This document shows, in pieces, positions 1 to 7,132 of a stretch of 28,301 bases of DNA (position 1 is the stretch's first letter; each line of letters opens with the position of its first letter). The translations under genes and the position numbers were made by a program. A model generated the notes under the pieces. It had not been told where the DNA came from. It did no database searches and worked only from the letters and a program-made list of their open reading frames with translations. This stretch comes from Halieaceae bacterium UBA6060 (GTDB lineage: Bacteria > Pseudomonadota > Gammaproteobacteria > Pseudomonadales > Halieaceae): contig DIYG01000178.1 in NCBI GenBank assembly GCA_002428935.1, positions 1-28,301 of the forward strand, in the 5' to 3' direction.

Positions 1-692
1 CGCGCCTCGTGGTGTTCTTTCTCGTGGCGACGTTTACGGTGGCGGCGCTTATGACTGACACGGAGAGTGCAACCGTAAGCTTGCCTCTGCGGCTGGTGTT
101 GATCGTCGCCCTGGCCTGGTTAATGAACTTGTATAACTTTATGGATGGCATTGATGGCCTGGCCGCCCTGCAATGCGTCATTGTCGCCGGTGCTTTAGGC
201 CTGCTGGGAGTGTTCGCGGGAGCTAGTACGCCCTTTGTGGCCCTGGCTCTGGCCACCGCCGGTGCTTACAGCGGGTTTCTTTGGTTTAACTGGTCACCGG
301 CTCGCCTGTTCATGGGGGATGCGGGAAGCTTGGTCGGTGGCTTTTTGCTGGGTGCCTTGGGTCTGTGGGGCTGGCAGAGCGGGGTGATTTCACCCGTTTC
401 CTGGCTTTTGCTCCTCAGTCCCTTTCTTCTGGATACGGGTGTCACTCTGGGGCGGCGCGCCTGGCGGAGGGAGCGTTTAAGCCACGCCCATCGCAGCCAC
501 TTCTATCAGCGACTGGCGCGGCATTGGGGGTCTCATGCCAGGGTTTGCCTGGGTCTGCTGATTTTGGATCTGTGCTGGTTGGTTCCCCTGGCATTTGCCG
601 CTGCGTTTAGACCCGATCTAGGGTTGACGATTTTGCTCCTGGGCTTATTCCCGCAACTAGTTCTCATGGCGAAATGGTGGACTTTGCAGTAA
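1..692 (+). CDS. Polyprenyl-phosphate sugar-1-phosphate transferase (WecA/WbpL/MraY family), 5' end cut by window
   Basis: C-terminal part of a membrane glycosyltransferase (family 4) that moves a sugar-1-phosphate from a UDP-sugar onto undecaprenyl phosphate, the first step of O-antigen or similar glycan assembly. The frame is open from the first bases, so the true start lies upstream; the GTG at 9 is only an internal codon. Visible family motifs are NFMDGIDGLA (catalytic aspartates), FNWSPARLFMGDAGS (the conserved loop before a glycine-rich helix) and the HAHRSHFYQRL stretch typical of the WecA/WbpL branch. About six hydrophobic helices are present. It is followed by a WbpM-like dehydratase, the usual partner in O-antigen loci. 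WecA, WbpL and TuaB-type enzymes cannot be separated from this fragment, so the exact sugar is unknown. The family call is secure; the specificity is not. Confidence 0.88.
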   Translation, partial: RLVVFFLVATFTVAALMTDTESATVSLPLRLVLIVALAWLMNLYNFMDGIDGLAALQCVIVAGALGLLGVFAGASTPFVALALATAGAYSGFLWFNWSPARLFMGDAGSLVGGFLLGALGLWGWQSGVISPVSWLLLLSPFLLDTGVTLGRRAWRRERLSHAHRSHFYQRLARHWGSHARVCLGLLILDLCWLVPLAFAAAFRPDLGLTILLLGLFPQLVLMAKWWTLQ

Positions 693-753
693 GCTCTTAC
701 TGACAGTCGGCACACAAATTGTTTTACAAAAATACACCGCGCCATAGGAATGG

Positions 754-775
754 GATGCGGATGAGATGCGGATAG
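754..775. repeat. Short tandem repeat, two 11-bp units
   Basis: GATGCGGATGA is followed directly by GATGCGGATAG, so two copies of an 11-bp unit lie in the 241-bp gap between the two polysaccharide genes. A looser inverted repeat follows, GCCAGAT at 784-790 and ATCTGGC at 813-819. No clear promoter or terminator was found in the rest of the gap. The period is about one helical turn, so a binding site is possible but unproven. Confidence 0.45.
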
Positions 776-933
776 AATTGCTAGCCAGATGGGATACCGA
801 GAGAGGTGACCGATCTGGCGGAGACAAAAGCATCTCCTCCCAGGCAGAGGTGTTTAGCCCCGAGGCAAAAGCCATCGAGGGTATCGAGAAGCCGACCTAT
901 TAAGCGCGAGACCAGCGCGGAGTGAGATAAAAC

Positions 934-2973
934 GTGACCAATCCAGCTCAGCTTCTGGTGCGGACGCTGCGCGACATCGCGGATGCGATGGTCAGCATGC
1001 TGGCGCACATTATTGAAATTCCTCGCAATGTTAAGCAGGGCATGGTCCTTGGCCTTGACATGTTTTTCGTTGCTCTGGCCATGGTGGTCGCCTACGGCTA
1101 TCCCCTGGCCGATGGTTCGAAGCCTCCGGGTGTGGTGGAGGCCTTTTGTGCGGCGATCACCATGCTGGCCAGTGCGGCGGTGTTTCTGCGCATGGGCCTC
1201 TATCGGGCCATCATCCGCTTTATGGGACAGCAGGCGATCTGGACAATTATCCAGGCGGTCAGCTATGCCACGTTGGCCCTGGGTGCCGCGGTGTTTTTTA
1301 CCCAGGCCGATGTTCCTCGCACCATGCCTTTCGTGTTCTGGGCCGTGGCCATGTGCAGCATCGGCGGTACCCGCCTGGTGGTACGTGCTAGCTATCAGGC
1401 AAGACTGCGCTCCAGTTCCAAAAATGTCCTTATCTATGGAGCCGGTGAATCTGGTCGGCAGCTTCTCACCGCCCTCCATCACGGCGATCAATACCGTGTC
1501 GTGGCCTTCGTCGATGACGACCCGCGAGCCCAGCACTCGGTGATCAACGGTTTGCAGGTCGCCAAACCCAAAGACCTCGAAGCCCTGGTGGAAGCTCACG
1601 CCATCACCCAGGTTCTGCTTGCCATTCCCTCGGCAACTACCGAGCGTCGCCGAGAGATCATCAACTCCCTGGTAGGACTGCCCGTGCATGTGCGCACCGT
1701 TCCCAAGATCAACGAACTGATCGGCGGAGCTGCCGCCGTAAGCCAGATTCAAGATATCGATCTGGATGACCTCCTTGGGCGAGACCCCGTGCCTCCTCAT
1801 CCGGAATTGATCGACCGCTGCATTACCGACAAGACTGTGATGGTTACCGGTGCCGGAGGTTCCATCGGTGCTGAGCTGTGCCGACAGATTTTGGAAGCGA
1901 AACCCCAGGAGTTGATCTTGCTCGACAACTCTGAATACGCCTTGTATCGCATCGAGCGGGAGCTTAAGGAACTCCAGAACCGGCGCGGCAGTCACATCGA
2001 TACGATTTGTCTATTGGGTTCCGTGCGAGATCAACAGCGCATGGAGACCATCTACCGTACTTTCTCCGTAGAGACCGTGTACCACGCGGCGGCTTACAAG
2101 CATGTGCCCATGGTCGAACACAACGTGGCCGAGGGTGTTGCCAACAACGTGTTTGGCACCTGGCATGCAGCGGAGGCAGCGCGGGTCGCCGGGGTGGAAA
2201 CCTTCGTCCTGGTGTCCACCGACAAAGCAGTTCGCCCCACGAATATCATGGGCGCGTCGAAGCGTTTTGCGGAGCTGATCCTCCAGGGCCTTGCCGGTGA
2301 GGAAAGTGATACGCGCTTTTGTATGGTCCGCTTCGGTAACGTTCTGGGCTCATCGGGTTCCGTGGTGCCGTTGTTTCGTGAGCAGATCGAAGCCGGTGGT
2401 GCGGTCACCGTGACCCATCCCGAGGTGTCGCGGTATTTCATGAGCATCCAGGAAGCGGCGCAGTTAGTGCTTCAGGCGGGCGCCCTGGGAACCGGGGGCG
2501 ATGTCTTCGTTTTGGATATGGGTGAGCCCGTGCGGATCGTCGACCTGGCGAAACGCATGATCCGTCTCAGTGGCCATGACGTCGGCAGCGGCGGTGAACG
2601 TTATAACTCTGTGGATATTGATTTCATTGGCCTCCGTCCCGGCGAAAAGCTCCATGAGGAGTTGCTCCTGGGTACTTCCGTCAGCGGTACGGGGCATCCT
2701 ATGATCATGCGCGCCGAGGAAGAGAGCCTGACCCACGGCCAGGTCTGTGTGGCGCTGAAGGAGTTGATGCTGCGTTGTGATGCCATGGACTGTCAGGGCA
2801 TTACCCGGGTCCTGCGCGGCGCGGTGAACGGTTTTGATAACCATGAGGTACGCCACGATCACCTGTGGGTGAAGCAGGGGCGGGTGGGCAAACGTCGCGC
2901 CATGGCCGCCGAGATGGAAGCTCCCAACGTCAAGAAGCTCTTCCCGGAGTCGGCGGTCGAGTCCGGGGCCTGA
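934..2973 (+). CDS. Nucleotide-sugar 4,6-dehydratase/epimerase, WbpM/CapD/FlaA1 type (membrane-bound)
   Basis: A 679-residue protein of the large WbpM class, close to the family's usual length of about 660. These enzymes convert UDP-GlcNAc to a 4-keto-6-deoxy sugar for O-antigen or capsule. The N-terminal ~150 residues hold four hydrophobic helices. A first nucleotide-binding domain carries IYGAGESG (167-174). The second, catalytic SDR domain has VTGAGGSIG (304-312), YHAAAYKHVP (383-392) and STDKAVRPTNIMGASK (428-443). In this class the usual SDR tyrosine is replaced by Met (M439 here) with K443. The start is GTG, chosen because GGAG lies 11 bases upstream and the N-terminus then matches the expected membrane-helix start. 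It follows the sugar-phosphotransferase on the same strand, which supports a surface-polysaccharide role. A 404-residue antisense frame over this gene is a shadow. The exact product sugar cannot be read from sequence. Confidence 0.93.
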   Translation: MTNPAQLLVRTLRDIADAMVSMLAHIIEIPRNVKQGMVLGLDMFFVALAMVVAYGYPLADGSKPPGVVEAFCAAITMLASAAVFLRMGLYRAIIRFMGQQAIWTIIQAVSYATLALGAAVFFTQADVPRTMPFVFWAVAMCSIGGTRLVVRASYQARLRSSSKNVLIYGAGESGRQLLTALHHGDQYRVVAFVDDDPRAQHSVINGLQVAKPKDLEALVEAHAITQVLLAIPSATTERRREIINSLVGLPVHVRTVPKINELIGGAAAVSQIQDIDLDDLLGRDPVPPHPELIDRCITDKTVMVTGAGGSIGAELCRQILEAKPQELILLDNSEYALYRIERELKELQNRRGSHIDTICLLGSVRDQQRMETIYRTFSVETVYHAAAYKHVPMVEHNVAEGVANNVFGTWHAAEAARVAGVETFVLVSTDKAVRPTNIMGASKRFAELILQGLAGEESDTRFCMVRFGNVLGSSGSVVPLFREQIEAGGAVTVTHPEVSRYFMSIQEAAQLVLQAGALGTGGDVFVLDMGEPVRIVDLAKRMIRLSGHDVGSGGERYNSVDIDFIGLRPGEKLHEELLLGTSVSGTGHPMIMRAEEESLTHGQVCVALKELMLRCDAMDCQGITRVLRGAVNGFDNHEVRHDHLWVKQGRVGKRRAMAAEMEAPNVKKLFPESAVESGA

Positions 2974-3029
2974 GATAAGCACCTCCCTCCTGTCTCGACC
3001 GCGCTGGGGCGGCGAGGCATACTTTCTCC

Positions 3030-3986
3030 ATGACTGATTACGACGCTTTCAACGGCGACGCGGATGGCATCTGCGCGCTTCTTCAGCTGCGCCAGGCGGA
3101 ACCTCGCGACAGCACCCTGGTCACGGGGGTAAAGCGAGATATCCAGCTCCTCGAGCGTGTGGAACCTGTCCACGGAGGGCGGGTTACGGCTCTGGATGTC
3201 TCCCTGGATAAGAATCGAGAGCCTTTGCTGGCGCTGCTACAGGCTGGGGTCGAAGTTTTCTATTGCGATCACCATTTTGCTGGTGAGATTCCACAGCATC
3301 CTCGGCTAGACGCGCTCATCAATACGGCGCCGGATGTTTGCACCAGCCTGCTGGTTAATGGCCGATTACAGGGAGCCTATGCCCACTGGGCGGTGGTTGG
3401 CGCCTATGGAGACAACCTCGACTCAAGTGCCGAGGCTGTGGCGAGAACGCTGGATTTGGATGCTCGGGCGCTGGACCTCCACCGACGTCTCGGAATCTAT
3501 ATCAACTACAACGGTTACGGTTCTGCCCTGGAAGACCTGCATTTTCATCCCGCGGAGCTTTTCCAGCTTATGCGTACCTATGAGCGTCCGGAGTTGTTCG
3601 TCACAGACGCTCGGACGAGCTTTGAGCGACTCGAGGAGGGGTATGAGGGGGATATGGCGCGGGCCGACGCCGTGCTCCCGGAGTGGGATGCGGGCCATGC
3701 CGCGTTGTTTGTGCTTCCTGACGAGCCCTGGGCACGGCGTGTAAGTGGGGTTTACGGCAATGCTCTGGCTCGGGCGACTCCAACCCGGGCGCACGCCGTA
3801 TTGACGGAAAAGGCGGGAGGCTTTTTGGTTAGCGTGCGGGCACCCCTGGAGGATAAGCGGGATGCGGACACGGTGTGTCGCCAATTCGAGTCGGGCGGAG
3901 GGCGAGCCGCCGCTGCAGGAATAAATTTCCTTCCTCAAGCCGATGTACAACGCTTCATCGACGCTTTGTCCGCAACCTACGTCTGA
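3030..3986 (+). CDS. DHH-family phosphoesterase-like protein
   Basis: A 318-residue soluble protein with N-terminal metal-binding motifs of the DHH phosphoesterase superfamily: FNGDADG (7-13), ALDVS with D56, and CDHHF with the DHH triad at 80-82. The superfamily includes RecJ, nano-RNases and cyclic-dinucleotide phosphodiesterases, which hydrolyse phosphodiester or pyrophosphate bonds using Mn2+. The C-terminal half ends with GGGRAAAAGINFLP, similar in position to the glycine-rich DHHA1 substrate-binding motif. Members of this subgroup are often left uncharacterised or mislabelled as acetyltransferases in databases, so the substrate is unknown. The ATG start has only a weak, distant GAGG. 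The stop lies two bases before the GTG of the LysR-type gene, so the two are probably co-transcribed. Confidence 0.8.
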   Translation: MTDYDAFNGDADGICALLQLRQAEPRDSTLVTGVKRDIQLLERVEPVHGGRVTALDVSLDKNREPLLALLQAGVEVFYCDHHFAGEIPQHPRLDALINTAPDVCTSLLVNGRLQGAYAHWAVVGAYGDNLDSSAEAVARTLDLDARALDLHRRLGIYINYNGYGSALEDLHFHPAELFQLMRTYERPELFVTDARTSFERLEEGYEGDMARADAVLPEWDAGHAALFVLPDEPWARRVSGVYGNALARATPTRAHAVLTEKAGGFLVSVRAPLEDKRDADTVCRQFESGGGRAAAAGINFLPQADVQRFIDALSATYV

Positions 3987-3988
3987 TC

Positions 3989-4882
3989 GTGGATTGGGAT
4001 GACCTGAAAATCCTTCTAGCTTTGGCGCGTAAGCGCTCTGCGCGCGGTGCAGCGCAAGAACTCGGTGTCAGCAATTCCACCATCACGCGCAGACTCGACG
4101 ACTTTGAACGGTCCCTTGGAACTCGACTTTTTGACCGTACTCCCGAGGGCTACCGCATGACTCAGAGTGCGGAGAACCTTTTGCCCACCGCCGAACATGT
4201 GGAAGAGCTGGTGCTCGCGGCGGAGCGCCAGGTCAGCGGTGAGGACCAGGAGCTTGAGGGTCTGATTCGCCTGACCGTGCCCACGGCTACGGGACTCACC
4301 GTGTTGATGCCTCGTCTGGCGCAGTTCGCCGATGAATATCCGGGTATCGAGTTAGAAATCATCACCAGCCCCGAGCCCCTGGATCTTGGGAGACGGGAAG
4401 CCGATATCGCCATCCGCGTGTATCGCACGGGGGACCGTCCTGCGGATAATCTCATTGGGCGGAAAATTTCGGCGATGACCGCCTCGGCGTATGTGCATCG
4501 CGACCTGCTGAATCCCGATAACCCAGAGGATGTCAGTCATTTAAGCTGGATCGGCTTTGGTGCCGGCTTACCCGATGAGCCCTGGAAGACCTATTGTAAA
4601 AACGGCGATCTGCCGGTGAAGCACGTTATCAGCGACATCAACTATCAGGTGGAGGCCGTGCGCTCAAAGCTTGGTATGGTGTTCGCCCCCTGTGTCGTGT
4701 TTCGAGAGTATCCCGAAATCGTTCGCGTACCCGGTGAAGAGTCCAAGCACTTCCTGGATATCTGGGTGGTAACCCATAAGGACCTGCGTCTATCGGCGCG
4801 CATGCGCATCCTTCGAGAGATACTGGCCGAAGAGCTCGCTGCGCTCCGTCCCAAGTTTGATAGCTGTCACCAGACACCCTAG
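3989..4882 (+). CDS. LysR-family transcriptional regulator
   Basis: A 297-residue LysR-type regulator of normal family length. The N-terminal winged helix-turn-helix reads SARGAAQELGVSNSTITRRL (residues 14-33), followed by the conserved LGTRLFDRTPEGYRMT wing. The rest is the periplasmic-binding-like effector domain, including the EYPGIELEI and ADIAIRV segments. A longer reading from 3875 exists but overlaps the DHH gene by over 100 bases; the GTG at 3989 places MDWDDLKILL at the usual LysR N-terminus. It sits two bases after the upstream stop, which suggests translational coupling. Most LysR proteins control a nearby gene. Candidates here are the small secreted protein at 4994 or its own operon. 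The effector is unknown. Confidence 0.88.
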   Translation: MDWDDLKILLALARKRSARGAAQELGVSNSTITRRLDDFERSLGTRLFDRTPEGYRMTQSAENLLPTAEHVEELVLAAERQVSGEDQELEGLIRLTVPTATGLTVLMPRLAQFADEYPGIELEIITSPEPLDLGRREADIAIRVYRTGDRPADNLIGRKISAMTASAYVHRDLLNPDNPEDVSHLSWIGFGAGLPDEPWKTYCKNGDLPVKHVISDINYQVEAVRSKLGMVFAPCVVFREYPEIVRVPGEESKHFLDIWVVTHKDLRLSARMRILREILAEELAALRPKFDSCHQTP

Positions 4883-4884
4883 AC

Positions 4885-4902
4885 CGCTGCATAAATGCAG
4901 CG
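4885..4902. promoter_or_regulatory. Perfect 8-bp inverted repeat with 2-bp spacer (operator or terminator stem)
   Basis: CGCTGCATAAATGCAGCG begins two bases after the LysR-type stop codon and 92 bases before the next gene. The arms CGCTGCAT and ATGCAGCG are perfect. No T-run follows, and a two-base loop is too tight for a good hairpin, so a dimeric regulator site fits better than a terminator. A LysR-type site (T-N11-A with dyad symmetry) is possible but not shown. Confidence 0.4.
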
Positions 4903-4945
4903 CAGTCATTCAATTCTGGCCATTATGTTCCATCTTCGCAGCGCC

Positions 4946-4951
4946 TATAGT
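4946..4951 (+). promoter_or_regulatory. Possible -10 element TATAGT for the small secreted protein
   Basis: TATAGT matches the sigma70 -10 consensus at five of six positions and lies 43 bases before the start codon. The expected -35 position, around 4923, reads TTATGT, a poor match. An activator-dependent promoter, possibly using the adjacent LysR-type protein, would be consistent with this. Confidence 0.3.
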
Positions 4952-4993
4952 GACTCCTGAATGCACAGTAAATGCCACTTAAGGAGGCACATC

Positions 4994-5320
4994 ATGAAGA
5001 AACTACTCGCGACCACGCTCGGGCTAGTTCTGGCCACAGGCGCTGCATCGGCCCTGGCCGGGAAACAAGACCGCGCCAATCTGGAGCTATGCAAGGCCGA
5101 TATCGAGGCCTACTACGGTGAGGGGACACGGACCCGGCTGCGCAGCATCAAGCGCGATGACGACGACACGCATATGCGTCTTATGGTCAATCCTCAGGGT
5201 GGTAGCAACGTGGTAGTGGTCTGCTCCGTCGCCGCTGATGGCGTAAGCAGTCTGGCCGATGGTGATGGTGTGGCTCTGGTCGCTTCCGTCAGTGAAGAGA
5301 CCGTTAGCCTGGTTCAATAA
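4994..5320 (+). CDS. Small secreted protein of unknown function
   Basis: A 108-residue protein I do not recognise. The start at 4994 is set by a strong Shine-Dalgarno AAGGAGG at 4981-4987; a longer frame from 4961 would run across this site. The first ~22 residues are a clear Sec signal peptide (MKK, hydrophobic LLATTLGLVLATGAA, cleavage near ASALA-GK). The mature part is about 85 residues with only two cysteines (C33 and C77), plausibly one disulfide bond in the periplasm, and a charged middle (KRDDDDTH). No membrane helix or lipobox is present. A good terminator follows directly, so it is probably a single-gene transcript and may be abundant. Function unknown. Confidence 0.75.
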   Translation: MKKLLATTLGLVLATGAASALAGKQDRANLELCKADIEAYYGEGTRTRLRSIKRDDDDTHMRLMVNPQGGSNVVVVCSVAADGVSSLADGDGVALVASVSEETVSLVQ

Positions 5321-5356
5321 AGAGTCGAATCACCCCTCCCCTTGGGGGTGGGCTTT

Positions 5357-5386
5357 AAACCGGGGCTTTTGGTCCCGGTTTTTTTT
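5357..5386 (+). terminator. Rho-independent terminator of the small secreted protein gene
   Basis: Stem AAACCGGG (5357-5364) pairs with CCCGGTTT (5374-5381) around a 9-base loop, and the T-run continues to 5386. A weaker hairpin, CACCCC/GGGGTG, lies just upstream (5331-5350). It also separates this gene from the convergent membrane-protein gene. Confidence 0.85.
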
Positions 5387-5392
5387 GTCCTT

Positions 5393-5809
5393 CTAATCCT
5401 CCACGTCATCCACATCGAGTTGCCCCGACAGGCGACGACGGATATGCGACCAGGACATACCTGTCGCCAGGAGTAGGGACACCAGGAGCAGAGCCAGCCA
5501 GGTTAGGGCCCCCGTCGATTCCATGCTCAGCACCCCAAGGTCGACGAATAACCAGATTACGCAGCTAAACAGGACTACACCCAGAAGCACTCCTAGCCAA
5601 CCGAGGGATAGGAAGGTTGCACGAAGATAGACAATCCAGGCGATCAACAGGACCACGCCCACCAACGCAGGAACGGGACCAAAGGAAAACTCTTCGCCCA
5701 AAAGCCAGCCCACGAACGAATAGGGCGATGGATTGTAGGTGCCCAGTACGAGTACGAGGGCAAAAATCCAGCGCACTAGAAAACTGTCGGCACCAAAGGA
5801 ATTGGCCAT
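5393..5809 (-). CDS. Four-helix inner-membrane protein, probably DUF6524-like
   Basis: A 138-residue integral membrane protein with about four hydrophobic helices (roughly residues 11-27, 44-62, 66-90 and 99-117) and a charged, acidic C-terminal tail (RRRLSGQLDVDDVED). The start MANSFGADSFLVRWIFALVLVLGTYNPS resembles a family of small proteobacterial membrane proteins that I recall as DUF6524; that assignment is from memory and not certain. The ATG has GGAG eight bases upstream. It lies 71 bases downstream of the aldo/keto reductase on the same strand and may share its transcript, though no functional link is evident. Role unknown. Confidence 0.75.
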   Translation of the reverse strand: MANSFGADSFLVRWIFALVLVLGTYNPSPYSFVGWLLGEEFSFGPVPALVGVVLLIAWIVYLRATFLSLGWLGVLLGVVLFSCVIWLFVDLGVLSMESTGALTWLALLLVSLLLATGMSWSHIRRRLSGQLDVDDVED

Positions 5810-5880
5810 GGAGCTACTCCGCTACCTGAGTTGATCAGGGTGTCACGCTAGAGCAAAGCGAGCGCGCAGGCAATCCTCCA

Positions 5881-6924
5881 TCAGGGGGCCGGTATGGTGA
5901 ATTGCCCATGCAATGCTTCGAGGGCGCGTAGAAGCTCTTTATCAAGCTCAAGGCTATGGCTGCCTATGTTGGTTTTGAGCTGCTCCATGGTGGTGGCGCC
6001 GATGATGTTACTGGTGGTGAAAGGGCGGCTGGTAACAAACGCCAGGGCCATTTGCGCCGGGTCTAAATTCGCTTCTCGCGCCAGGCTCACGTAGGCCTCG
6101 CTCGCCGCTTCCGCCTGGGGATTACTGTAGCGGCTGAAGCGGTCGTACAGTGCCAGACGACTCCCGGCGGGGCGAGCTCCGCCCTGATACTTGCCGCTCA
6201 GGAGACCGAAGGCCAGGGGTGAATAGGCCAACAACCCCACCTTTTCGCGAACCGCCATCTCCGCCAAGCCCACCTCGAAGCTGCGGTTCAATAAGTTGTA
6301 GGGGTTTTGGATGCTGGCAACGCGAGGCAGACCGCGACGCTCGGCGAGGCGCAGGTACTCCATAAGCCCCCAGGGTGTCTCATTGGAGATACCCACGGCT
6401 CGGGCCTTGCCAGCGCTGACGATTTCCCCCAGCGCCTCAAGTGTCTCCTCCAGGGCTACCGCATCCGTAGGGCGGTGACGATATCCGAGCTGACCGAAAA
6501 AATTCGTTGCGCGCTCGGGCCAATGAATCTGGTAAAGATCGACGTAGTCCGTTTGTAGGCGCTCCAGGGAACCGTCAATGGCCTGAAGGATTTGATCTCG
6601 CGTGAGCCGGGTTCCTCCGCGGATATGATCAAAGTCACCGGAGGGGGGATTTCGCCCCGTGACTTTGGTGGCGATGATGACGTTCTGGCGTTGACCGCTT
6701 TCCTTTAACCAGCGCCCGACGCAGCGCTCCGTATCCCCCTGGGTTTCTGGCCGCGGAGGTACGGGGTACATCTCCGCCGCATCGATGAAGTTGATTCCCT
6801 GGCTCAGCGCGTAGCCCAACTGAGCGGCGGCGTCCTCGTAATGGTTTTGTTCGCCGAAGGTCATGGTCCCCAGGCAAATTGCGCTGACCTTGATATCGGT
6901 ACTTCCAAGGGGGCGGTATTCCAC
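5881..6924 (-). CDS. tas: NADP(H)-dependent aldo/keto reductase, Tas family
   Basis: A 347-residue cytoplasmic oxidoreductase close to E. coli Tas in length and sequence. It shares the signature GLGTMTFGEQN-like start, the DAAEMYPVPPRPETQG block and PYNLLNRSFEVGLAE. The aldo/keto reductase catalytic tetrad is visible as D48, Y53, K87 and H134. These enzymes reduce aldehydes or ketones with NADPH on a TIM barrel. Tas was named for a suppressor of tyrosine auxotrophy, but its natural substrate is not settled. The start is GTG with a good AAAGGAGT upstream on the minus strand. It is divergent from the TonB-dependent receptor, with 208 bases between the starts. The family assignment is secure; the exact substrate is unknown. 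Confidence 0.9.
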   Translation of the reverse strand: MEYRPLGSTDIKVSAICLGTMTFGEQNHYEDAAAQLGYALSQGINFIDAAEMYPVPPRPETQGDTERCVGRWLKESGQRQNVIIATKVTGRNPPSGDFDHIRGGTRLTRDQILQAIDGSLERLQTDYVDLYQIHWPERATNFFGQLGYRHRPTDAVALEETLEALGEIVSAGKARAVGISNETPWGLMEYLRLAERRGLPRVASIQNPYNLLNRSFEVGLAEMAVREKVGLLAYSPLAFGLLSGKYQGGARPAGSRLALYDRFSRYSNPQAEAASEAYVSLAREANLDPAQMALAFVTSRPFTTSNIIGATTMEQLKTNIGSHSLELDKELLRALEALHGQFTIPAP

Positions 6925-7132
6925 GGCGTGACTCCTTTTTGCCAGGCAAAATTTTGGCGAAGTCTAACGTAAGGCTGTGACTGGGGCCTTTGGCCTGATC
7001 CCTGTGCCTTTGACAAGGCTTTTCTGCAGGGGGTGTTCAGCGTACAGTCGCGCCTCTTATGCACGGCGGAGTTCTTGTGGTACCCACTCTATTCCCGATG
7101 TTGCCCCTGGGGGCAGCCATCGGCAGGCTGAC

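Noticed and set aside
781..1995. 404-residue minus-strand open frame over the WbpM-like gene
   Set aside because: Lies antisense to a gene with clear family motifs; its translation is His/Gly/Asp-rich with no recognisable domain. A GC-rich codon-bias shadow.
6925..7132. Possible cobalamin riboswitch or Fur box before the TonB-dependent receptor
   Set aside because: No B12-box-like or Fur-box-like sequence could be recognised; only a TTGACA hexamer without a partner.
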